A stretch of DNA of 64,000 nucleotides. Source: Janthinobacterium lividum (GTDB taxonomy: Bacteria > Pseudomonadota > Gammaproteobacteria > Burkholderiales > Burkholderiaceae_D). The translations under genes were made by a program, and so were the position numbers. Shown piece by piece: positions 57,055 through 64,000 of the stretch. The notes below the pieces were generated by a model that saw only the letters and a program-made list of their open reading frames with translations, had not been told where the DNA came from and made no database searches. Position 1 is the first letter of the stretch, and every line of letters begins with the position of its first letter. Location of the stretch: contig NZ_CP139976.1 in NCBI RefSeq assembly GCF_034424625.1, forward strand, positions 1 to 64,000. Reading direction: 5' to 3'.

Positions 57055-57903
57055 ATGTCTGCCATGTCCGTGTCCACCCGCCTGTCCCCACCACGCCCGC
57101 ACCACCTCGCCTTGCGCGGCGCCATGATGCTGGGCATGCTGGGCATTGCCACGGCCGCCGCCACGGCGCGGGCCGAACCGTCGCCGACCCTGGACCGTGT
57201 CAGCATTTCGGTGGGAGCGTTCTCCGCCGATCCGCGCATCAATGTCGGCGCCGACACGCAGTTTGGCCGCATCGACGCGCCCGAATCGAATCCCAGCCGC
57301 ACCACCATTCCCCGCATCAAGGCCGAATTGCTGATCGGCGACCATCATGCCCTGGCATTCGACTACTACCGCTACGACAAATCCTACACGCCAACGCTGA
57401 CCGGCCAGACCACCATCAATGGCCAGCCGGTTTCCGGCACCGCCACGGCGGACGCCGACCTGAAGCTGGACCTGGCCAAGATGTCCTACCGCTGGTGGCT
57501 CGGCAGCGGCAACGACACCTTCGGCATCGGCCTGGGTGCCGCCTACTACAATGCCAACCTGAACGGCACGGCCACCGGCGTCGTCAATGGCGAAACGGCC
57601 ACGGCGCGCGATTCCATCGGCGAGCACGCGTTCGCGCCGCTGCTGGAAGTGGGCTGGCGCCACGCCTTCACGCCGGACTTGCGCATGTATGCGGAAGCGT
57701 CGGGCATCAAGAAAAATGGCGGGCGCATCAACGGCCACATCTACGGTGGCAATATTGGCGTGGAATGGTTTCCGTTCAAAAATATCGGTTTCGTGGCCGA
57801 CTATGGCATCTCGAAAATCAAGCTGCACCGAGACAGCGAACGCGATGCCGACTTGAACGTGCGCCTGACTGGGCCGTCGGCGTATGTGAAAGTGCGCTTC
57901 TAA
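57055..57903 (+). CDS. Outer-membrane beta-barrel protein of unknown function
   Basis: A 282-residue protein. A signal peptide (about 1-40, ending ATARA) precedes a mature chain of alternating hydrophobic strands ending in YVKVRF with terminal Phe, the outer-membrane insertion signal. Middle segments (RTTIPRIKAELLIGDHHALAFD by extent, GIGLGAAYYNANL) fit an OmpW-like or OprG-like small barrel. The ligand is unknown. GAGGAG precedes ATG 57055. Confidence 0.82.
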   Translation: MSAMSVSTRLSPPRPHHLALRGAMMLGMLGIATAAATARAEPSPTLDRVSISVGAFSADPRINVGADTQFGRIDAPESNPSRTTIPRIKAELLIGDHHALAFDYYRYDKSYTPTLTGQTTINGQPVSGTATADADLKLDLAKMSYRWWLGSGNDTFGIGLGAAYYNANLNGTATGVVNGETATARDSIGEHAFAPLLEVGWRHAFTPDLRMYAEASGIKKNGGRINGHIYGGNIGVEWFPFKNIGFVADYGISKIKLHRDSERDADLNVRLTGPSAYVKVRF

Positions 57904-57909
57904 ACGAGT

Positions 57910-58419
57910 TCAAGCCGCCGGTTTCAGCAAAGTCAGCTGGAACTGCGGCAAGTCCGGATCGTCCCACGCCTCGACGCTGGCAAACGGCAGGCGCGCAAAC
58001 GCCTGCCGCCAGAATGCGCAGGCAGCGGCATCGTCGCGAAACGTCGCCACCAGCCACGTCTGCGCGCTGTCCAGCAACACTTGCCGCACCACTTCCAGCG
58101 CCACGCCCCGGCGCCGGTATTTCTTCAGGATGAAAAAGTCGCTGAACTCCTGCACGGCCAGCTCACCCGCCATGCCAGGCTCCGTGATGAAAAAACCGGC
58201 CAGTTCGCCATCGACCTCGATCCAGCTGGCCGTGTGGCCGGCGCCATGCACATACGATGCCAGCCCCGCATCGCACACCTCATAGCGGCCGTCGGCCAGC
58301 AGCGCCTCGCCGCTCCAGGCGGAATTGTCATAACAGTACAGTTGAAACAGCCGCGCCAATGCGCCCTCTTCGCCCGGGGCAATGGCGCGCAACGCGATGA
58401 CCTTGTTTATTGCATGCAT
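57910..58419 (-). CDS. GNAT acetyltransferase
   Basis: A 169-residue GNAT-fold protein. The acetyl-CoA binding segment reads KKYRRRGVALEVVRQVL (R/Q-x-x-G-x-A type). The start resembles predicted acetyltransferases of the YedL/COG5628 type. The substrate is unknown. It converges on the barrel protein gene with six bases between. Two ATG codons (58419, 58415 out of frame) are near; 58419 fits the frame. Confidence 0.85.
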   Translation of the reverse strand: MHAINKVIALRAIAPGEEGALARLFQLYCYDNSAWSGEALLADGRYEVCDAGLASYVHGAGHTASWIEVDGELAGFFITEPGMAGELAVQEFSDFFILKKYRRRGVALEVVRQVLLDSAQTWLVATFRDDAAACAFWRQAFARLPFASVEAWDDPDLPQFQLTLLKPAA

Positions 58420-58620
58420 GAAGAACTTTCCCGCACGATGGCGTTGATCCAGTCCGCGATCTTATCACCGTCACTCATCCCCGCCCTCCGGCATTTCATG
58501 CCTGCATTTCCTCCCTTGGTCGCAAAACCATTCTTTTCCTTTCAGTTGCATATACATTATTGTTTTTAAGTAACGTCCGCCATCGCGGCTGATAAAAACA
58601 AGGGGGATCCCCTTCCACAG

Positions 58621-58650
58621 GCCGGCAGGCATGCATCTGCCGGCTTTTAG
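58621..58650. terminator. Hairpin upstream of the ABC transporter genes
   Basis: GCCGGCAG (58621-58628) pairs with CTGCCGGC (58637-58644), followed by TTTT. A second palindrome (AGGGGGATCCCCTT) lies just before it. It sits in the leader of the ABC ATPase gene, so it may attenuate that operon or be a left-over terminator. Confidence 0.65.
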
Positions 58651-58673
58651 ACCCATGTCCTGGAGAGTGCTGC

Positions 58674-59591
58674 ATGCTAAAGATCAAACAGCTGAACAAA
58701 ACATATGCGAATGGCGTCAAGGCCATCAACAATGTCAGCCTGGAAATTCCCAATGGGATGTTCGGCTTGCTGGGGCCGAATGGCGCAGGCAAGTCGTCGC
58801 TGATGCGTACCATTGCGACATTGCAAGATCCCGATAGCGGCAGCATCCATTTCGACGGCGTCGATGTGTTGCAGGACAAGGCCGGCTTGCGCCGCCAGCT
58901 CGGCTATTTGCCACAGGATTTCGGCGTGTATCCGAAGGTCAGTGCGGAAACCCTGCTCAACCACTTTGCCGTCCTGAAAGGCTTGACGGAGAAGGGGCCG
59001 CGCAAGGAAGCCGTGGAAGCCTTGTTGCAGCAAACCAATCTGTGGGAAGCGCGCAAGCGCAACCTGGGCACGTATTCGGGCGGCATGCGCCAGCGCTTCG
59101 GCATCGCCCAGGCGCTGCTGGGCGCGCCGCGCCTGGTGATCGTCGACGAGCCCACTGCCGGCCTGGACCCGGATGAGCGCAACCGCTTCCTGAACCTGCT
59201 GGCAAAGATCGGCGAGCAGGTGGTGGTGATCCTGTCGACGCACATCGTCGACGACGTGACGGACCTGTGCCCGCGCATGGCCATGATCGTCAAGGGTCAA
59301 GTGCTGGTGCAGGGCGAGCCGCAGGCGGCCATCGACACCTTGCACAACAAGGTGTGGCGCCGCAGCGTCAGCATGGAAGAACTGGCGCAGTACCAGCAGT
59401 TGCACAATGTGCTGTCGACGCGCCTGGTGGGCGGCAAACCGCAAATCAATGTGTATGCCGACAGCCAGCCCGACAGCGGCTTCGTGCAGATCGCTCCGGA
59501 CCTGGAAGACGTGTACTTCCTGCATGTGCGCAACGCGGCCCGCGACGGCGCTGCCGTTCCCGCTGCGGCACCATCCGCCGTCGCGGCGTAA
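58674..59591 (+). CDS. ABC transporter ATP-binding protein
   Basis: A 305-residue ATPase. Walker A GPNGAGKS at 34-41, Q-loop near 81, signature SGGMRQ at 135-140, Walker B LVIVDEP at 154-160 and the switch His about 30 residues on. The last 70 residues are an Ala-rich regulatory tail. TGGAGAG precedes ATG 58674. The permease/peptidase fusion gene starts 10 bp after its stop, so the two form an operon that encodes one exporter or proteolytic membrane system. Confidence 0.93.
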   Translation: MLKIKQLNKTYANGVKAINNVSLEIPNGMFGLLGPNGAGKSSLMRTIATLQDPDSGSIHFDGVDVLQDKAGLRRQLGYLPQDFGVYPKVSAETLLNHFAVLKGLTEKGPRKEAVEALLQQTNLWEARKRNLGTYSGGMRQRFGIAQALLGAPRLVIVDEPTAGLDPDERNRFLNLLAKIGEQVVVILSTHIVDDVTDLCPRMAMIVKGQVLVQGEPQAAIDTLHNKVWRRSVSMEELAQYQQLHNVLSTRLVGGKPQINVYADSQPDSGFVQIAPDLEDVYFLHVRNAARDGAAVPAAAPSAVAA

Positions 59592-59601
59592 GGAGCACAC
59601 C

Positions 59602-62600
59602 ATGTGGAAGGAATTTTTCAAGTTTGACCTCGGCTATCAGCTGAAACAGCCGCTGCTGTGGGTATTTGCCGCCGTCATGGCCTTGATGGCCTTTGGCGCC
59701 AGCAGCAGCGATTCGATCCAGATCGGCGGCGCCATCGGCAATATCAACCGCAATGCGCCCACCGTGGTGGCGCAGATGCTGGGGATCTTCAGCCTGCTGG
59801 CGATGTTTCTCGTCACCGTGTTCATCGCCGGCGCCGTGTTGCGCGATAGCGAAGTCGGCATGGCCGACATGCTGTTCGCCACGCCCATGCGCAAGTGGGA
59901 TTACCTGTTCGGCCGCTTCGGCGCCGGCTTCGTCACCTGCCTGGTGATCTTTGTCGCCATCGCCCTGGCCACCATGCTGGGGCCCCTCATGCCATGGGTC
60001 GATCCCCAGCGCGTGGGCGCGTTCTCGCTGCACACCTATGCGTGGAGCTTCGCCGTCCTGGTCATCCCCAACCTGCTCTTCATCGGCGCCCTGCTGATGC
60101 TGCTGGCCGCCACCACGCGCTCGATGATGCTCGTCTACGTGGGCGTGCTGGGATTCTTCGTGCTGTGGGCCGTGGCCGGCGCCTTTACCCGCGACATCAA
60201 CAACGAATGGCTTGCTGTCCTGCTCGACCCGTTCGGCGTGCGCGCCTTTGGCCGCATGACGCGCTACTTCACCTCCGCCGAATCGAACGCGGGCCTGCCG
60301 CCATTTTCCGGTTTCCTGCTGGCCAACCGCTTGCTGTGGCTGGGCATCACGGCGCTGCTGTTCCTCGCCACCGTCGTGCTGTTCAAGCCGCAGCGCACGG
60401 GGACGGGAAAACGCCTGTTCGGCAAGGCCAAGGCCGTGGCAGCCGCACCGGCCGTCACGGCGCCGCTGCACCTGCCGCGCAGCACTCCCGCATTTACTGC
60501 CGCGACAGCCTGGCGCCAGTGGTGGCACATCCTGCGCTTCGACGCCGCCGGCGTCTTCAAGAGCTTGCCCTTCCTCGTCATGCTGCTGTTCGGCATGATC
60601 AACCTGATCGCGGCCGCCAATGTCGACAAGAACATGTATGGCACGGCCGTGTATCCGATGACGCATTTGCTGTTGCAGCAAATCAGCAACAGCTTCAGCT
60701 TCCTCCTGATCATCATCGTCACCTTCTATGCAGGCGAGCTGATCTTCAAGGAACGGCAAGCCAGGATCGCCGACGTCGGCGACGCCATGCCCGTGCCCGA
60801 CTGGGTGCCCCTGCTGGCCAAATGCACGGCTTTAATCGGCGTCATCGCCGGCTACCTGCTGGCGGGCGTCCTCACGGCCATCGGCTTCCAGCTCGTCAAG
60901 GGCGGCGCGCCCGTGGAACTGGGACTGTACCTGCAAGGCACCTTGCTGGGCGCCCTCTTCTTCGTGCTGATGGGCTTGTGCGCCCTGACCCTGCAAGTGC
61001 TGTCGAACAACAAGTTCATCGGCTACCTGCTGGTGATCCTGCTGATGGTGGCGCAAGCCGTGCAGGGCATGCTGCACTTCGAACACAAGCTGTACAACTT
61101 CGCCGCCACGCCGTCCATCAAGTATTCAGACATGAACGGCTATGGCCACTTCCTGACGGGCTGGGCCTGGTTTGCGCTGTACTGGAGCCTGTTTACCGTG
61201 GCCCTCGTCATGCTGGCGCAAGCGTTCTGGGTGCGCGGCCTGTCCAACGGCTGGCCGGCACGCGTGCGCCTGGCAGGCCAGCGATTGCAAGGCCGTACGG
61301 GTGCCGCACTGGCAGCGGTGCTGCTGTGCTGGATAGGCACGGGCAGCTGGATCTTCTACAACACGAATGTGCTGAACCGGTACGAGACATCGAACATCGG
61401 CATGGACAAGCAGGCGCGCTATGAAAAATTGTACAAGCGGTACCAGCACTTGCCGCAGCCGAAGATCACGGAAGTCCAGGCCAATGTGGATATTTATCCT
61501 GAACAACGCAAGGTGCTGATCAAGGGCCACTACGTGCTGCAAAACAAGACGGCGCAAGCGCTCGACACCCTGCGCATCCAGCTCGACCCCGAGCTGAAAA
61601 CGGCATGGCTGAACTTGCCCGCGCACAAGGTCGAACTGGACGACAAGGAACTCGGTTTCAGCATCCTCAAGCTGACCCAGCCCCTGGCACCGGGCGCCAC
61701 GCTGCCGCTGGACTTCACGGTGGCCGTTACGCACCAGGGTTTCACCAACAGCGGCGCGCCGGACCAGCTCAACCTGAACGGCAGCTTCTTCAACAACCAG
61801 GCCTTTTTCCCCCACTTCGGCTATGCCAAGGAAATGGAATTGCTGGACCGCAATGAGCGCCGCAAGCGGGGCCTGGGCGAGCCGCAGCGCATGGCCAAGC
61901 TGGAAGACTCTTCCGCGTATGGCAACACGGTGCTGGGCGGCGATGCCGACTGGATCCATTTCGACACGACAGTTTCCACCAGCGGCGAGCAGATCGCCCT
62001 GGCGCCCGGCTATCTGCAAGGCAGCTGGGAAAAGGATGGCCGCCGCTACTACCGCTACAAGATGGACCAGCCGATGCTGCCCTTTTTTGCCTACCTGTCG
62101 GCGCGCTGGGAAGTCAAAAAAGGCGAGTGGCACGGCTTGCCGATCGAAATCTATGTCGACAAGAAACACGGCTACAACACGGACCGCATGATCACTTCCG
62201 TGCAAAAGTCGCTCGACTATTACACGACCCAATTCACGCCCTACCAGCACAAGCAGGTACGCATCCTGGAATTTCCCGGCTACCAGAGCTTTGCGCAGTC
62301 GTTTGCCAATACGATTCCGTATTCGGAAGGCATCGGCTTCATCGCCGACCTGCGCGACAAGGATGACATCGACTATGTGTTCTACGTCACGGCGCATGAA
62401 ATGGCGCACCAGTGGTGGGGCCACCAGGTAATCGGCGCAAACGTGCAAGGCGCCAGCATGCTGATGGAATCGCTGTCGCAATACTCGGCCCTGATGGTGA
62501 TGGAAAAGGAATACGGCCGCGACAAAATGCGCCGCTTCCTGCGCTATGAACTGGACCGCTACCTGAGCGGACGCGGCGGCGAAGCCATCGAGGAATTGCC

Positions 62601-63183
62601 GCTGGCGCGCGTGGAAGGACAGCAATACATCCACTACAACAAGGGCAGCCTGGTGTTCTACCGCCTGCGCGACGAGCTCGGCGAAGAGGCGCTGAACCGT
62701 GCCCTGAAACGCTATCTGCAGGACAAGGGCTACCAGCAGGCGCCGTTCACCACCTCGTCGGAATTGCTGGCGTACATCCGCGCCGAAGCGCCGCAGGACA
62801 AGCAAGCCCTGATCACGGACCTGTTCGAAAAGATCGTCTTCTACGACAACCGCGTCACGCAAGCGACGGCCGTCAAGCGCCCGGATGGCCAGTGGGATGT
62901 CACCATGCAGTTGCACCTGGCCAAACTGGAGTCCGATGGCAAGGGCAAGGAAAGCGCGCGCGCCTATGACGAGCCGGTGGAAATCGCCATCTTCGCGCGC
63001 GCGCCGGGCGCCAAGGAGAAAGATGAAAAAGTCGTGTTCACCGACAAGCGCATGTTGTCCGGCAGCGACCCGGTGATCACCATCACGGTGAAGGAAAAAC
63101 CGTTTGAGGTGGGTGTCGATCCGTACAACAAGATGATCGACCGGGTCTCGCGCGATAACCGCAAGGAAGTCAGTTTCAATTAG
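59602..63183 (+). CDS. ABC-2 type permease fused to an M1-family metallopeptidase
   Basis: A 1193-residue fusion. Residues 1-600 have about twelve hydrophobic segments in two ABC-2 permease halves (SSDSIQIGGAIGNINRN between helices in the first). The rest is an M1 aminopeptidase-like domain exposed outside the membrane. It holds HEMAHQWW with zinc His 932 and 936, and the third ligand E956 nineteen residues on (most M1 enzymes have eighteen). GXMEN-like GSLVFYRLRDELG also occurs. The upstream ATPase gene is 10 bp away. Fusions of this kind occur in several proteobacteria; the substrate is not known. AAGGAG precedes ATG 59602. Confidence 0.9.
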   Translation: MWKEFFKFDLGYQLKQPLLWVFAAVMALMAFGASSSDSIQIGGAIGNINRNAPTVVAQMLGIFSLLAMFLVTVFIAGAVLRDSEVGMADMLFATPMRKWDYLFGRFGAGFVTCLVIFVAIALATMLGPLMPWVDPQRVGAFSLHTYAWSFAVLVIPNLLFIGALLMLLAATTRSMMLVYVGVLGFFVLWAVAGAFTRDINNEWLAVLLDPFGVRAFGRMTRYFTSAESNAGLPPFSGFLLANRLLWLGITALLFLATVVLFKPQRTGTGKRLFGKAKAVAAAPAVTAPLHLPRSTPAFTAATAWRQWWHILRFDAAGVFKSLPFLVMLLFGMINLIAAANVDKNMYGTAVYPMTHLLLQQISNSFSFLLIIIVTFYAGELIFKERQARIADVGDAMPVPDWVPLLAKCTALIGVIAGYLLAGVLTAIGFQLVKGGAPVELGLYLQGTLLGALFFVLMGLCALTLQVLSNNKFIGYLLVILLMVAQAVQGMLHFEHKLYNFAATPSIKYSDMNGYGHFLTGWAWFALYWSLFTVALVMLAQAFWVRGLSNGWPARVRLAGQRLQGRTGAALAAVLLCWIGTGSWIFYNTNVLNRYETSNIGMDKQARYEKLYKRYQHLPQPKITEVQANVDIYPEQRKVLIKGHYVLQNKTAQALDTLRIQLDPELKTAWLNLPAHKVELDDKELGFSILKLTQPLAPGATLPLDFTVAVTHQGFTNSGAPDQLNLNGSFFNNQAFFPHFGYAKEMELLDRNERRKRGLGEPQRMAKLEDSSAYGNTVLGGDADWIHFDTTVSTSGEQIALAPGYLQGSWEKDGRRYYRYKMDQPMLPFFAYLSARWEVKKGEWHGLPIEIYVDKKHGYNTDRMITSVQKSLDYYTTQFTPYQHKQVRILEFPGYQSFAQSFANTIPYSEGIGFIADLRDKDDIDYVFYVTAHEMAHQWWGHQVIGANVQGASMLMESLSQYSALMVMEKEYGRDKMRRFLRYELDRYLSGRGGEAIEELPLARVEGQQYIHYNKGSLVFYRLRDELGEEALNRALKRYLQDKGYQQAPFTTSSELLAYIRAEAPQDKQALITDLFEKIVFYDNRVTQATAVKRPDGQWDVTMQLHLAKLESDGKGKESARAYDEPVEIAIFARAPGAKEKDEKVVFTDKRMLSGSDPVITITVKEKPFEVGVDPYNKMIDRVSRDNRKEVSFN

Positions 63184-63215
63184 GCTTGCGTCAACGTGCT
63201 TGACGCAACGCAAAC

Positions 63216-63250
63216 CGGCCGCGCCTTCGACCAGTGCGCGGCCGTTTTTT
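63216..63250 (+). terminator. Terminator of the ABC permease-peptidase operon
   Basis: CGGCCGCGC (63216-63224) pairs with GCGCGGCCG (63236-63244) around an 11-nt loop, followed by TTTTTT. It starts 33 bp after the stop. Confidence 0.95.
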
Positions 63251-63317
63251 GTGCCTGGCGTAAGATGGCAAGCATCGCCAGCAACCGCGCTGGTGTCCAC
63301 TTCAAGGGGAAAACCGC

Positions 63318-63746
63318 ATGCCGCATCGTCCACTGCCCATCCGCGCCAGCCTGCTGCTGGCGGCGCTCGTCTTTGCCACGCCCGCCTGGAGCGCCGATCC
63401 CATCCACAAGGAAAGCGTGACATTGACGGCGAACCAGGCCACGCATACGGTCAAGGGCAAGATCAAGGGCTATGCCACGGCCGAATACACGGTGTCAGGC
63501 AAGGCGGGACAGACCTTCAGCGTCAAGCTGAAAACCAATCAGCCATCGAACTACTTCAACCTCCGCCAGCAAGGCCAGGATGAAGCCCTGTTCATCGGCT
63601 CGACCAGCGGCAACACGTACCAGGCGGCACTGCCGGCCGATGGCGAGTACACGGTGCAGGTGTATTTGATGCGCAATGCGGCGCACAGGAATGCGGTGGC
63701 GAATTACAGCCTGGAAATGAGCATCAAAGAAGCCGCAGCGCGTTGA
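63318..63746 (+). CDS. Exported g-type lysozyme inhibitor-like protein (PliG-like)
   Basis: A 142-residue periplasmic protein. A signal peptide ends PAWSA. The mature part has the PliG layout: KGKIKGYATAEYTVSGKAGQ, NYFNLRQQGQDEALFIGSTSGN, then LPADGEYTVQVYLMRNAA. Inhibitors of this family block goose-type lysozymes and protect the cell wall from eukaryotic enzymes. The resemblance is from recalled family patterns, so the inhibitor role is likely but not proved. ATG 63318 has GGGG but no perfect ribosome site. Confidence 0.78.
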   Translation: MPHRPLPIRASLLLAALVFATPAWSADPIHKESVTLTANQATHTVKGKIKGYATAEYTVSGKAGQTFSVKLKTNQPSNYFNLRQQGQDEALFIGSTSGNTYQAALPADGEYTVQVYLMRNAAHRNAVANYSLEMSIKEAAAR

Positions 63747-63752
63747 TGCGCA

Positions 63753-64000
63753 TCATGCCGGCTTGCTGCCAGCCGAGTATTTGCTGGCGGCGATCGCCAG
63801 GCACGCGGCCAGCAACAGGATGGCGGCCAGGACAAATGCCGCACCGCTGTCGTGGCTGGCAGGATCAACGGCGACCAGCATGGCGAACAGGGCCGGTGTC
63901 GCCAGCCCCGCCAGACTGCCGGCACTCTTGACGGCGCCCTGCAGCCAGCCCTGCTGCCGCGCCGATACGGCACTGGTCAGCAGACCCTGCAGGGCCGGGT
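63753..64000 (-). CDS. MFS transporter, C-terminal fragment cut by the window edge
   Basis: The minus strand reads PALQGLLTSAVSARQQGWLQ, then GSLAGLATPALFAM and a final hydrophobic helix, ending KPA and stop at 63753-63755. The block matches the last three helices of TetA/drug-resistance MFS transporters (TCR/Tet-like). The remainder lies beyond base 64000. It converges on the PliG-like gene, six bases apart. Confidence 0.85.
   Translation of the reverse strand, partial: PALQGLLTSAVSARQQGWLQGAVKSAGSLAGLATPALFAMLVAVDPASHDSGAAFVLAAILLLAACLAIAASKYSAGSKPA

Noticed and set aside
61126..63423. 765-codon open frame on the minus strand opposite the M1 peptidase
   Set aside because: Shadow frame without motifs; the plus strand encodes the zinc peptidase.

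Overview
The window opens on the start codon of dnaA and reads dnaA-dnaN-gyrB, the usual arrangement next to a bacterial replication origin. GC-rich codon use, the Fiu-type receptor, the 16-stranded-type porin, several chemoreceptors ending in EWEEF and the DctBD system point to a motile betaproteobacterium of the Oxalobacteraceae, most like Janthinobacterium. This placement is inference from gene content; no database was searched.

Region 1 (1-5304) holds replication and topology genes. Region 2 (5307-16091) is the most unusual part. It is a 10,785-bp element with 13-bp perfect terminal inverted repeats (TGTCGGGTGACAC / GTGTCACCCGACA) flanked by a 5-bp duplication TAAGC that contains the gyrB stop codon. 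Repeated putative TnsB-binding sites lie at the left end, and a TnsA-type endonuclease gene plus a broken tnsB lie at the right, so it is a Tn7-like (heteromeric transposase) element. The tnsB gene is cut in its catalytic core and joined directly to the last 14 bp of the right end, so the copy looks immobile. Its cargo is a tightly coupled two-gene module: a 1642-aa STAND-type NTPase with a nuclease-like N-terminus, and a 480-aa protein with an HsdR-N-like nuclease domain and a Cys-rich tail. Two accessory genes, a decayed duplicate of the element's HTH regulator and several inverted repeats complete it. The module has the make-up of an antiphage system, and I could not match the pair to a named one.

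Region 3 (16092-64000) is GC-rich core and niche-adaptation DNA. It begins with the terminator that probably belonged to gyrB before the insertion. Main groups are: signalling (a GGDEF cyclase and three chemoreceptors); exported unknowns and transporters with divergent AraC or LysR regulators; a large SF1 helicase; a two-component system divergent from an HbpS-like gene and a periplasmic 5-hydroxyisourate hydrolase (the hprRS/hiuH arrangement); a YfcG-type glutathione transferase; folE and nudC; a Fur-box-preceded Fiu-like receptor; a C4-dicarboxylate locus (a dctA-type symporter with a candidate sigma-54 promoter, a porin, dctB, dctD); a phosphoesterase and acetyltransferases; an ABC ATPase with a permease fused to an M1 peptidase; and a g-type lysozyme inhibitor-like protein. 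A truncated MFS gene runs off the right edge. Palindromic intergenic repeats of one family occur after dnaN and again after the helicase gene. I saw no rRNA, tRNA or CRISPR array.
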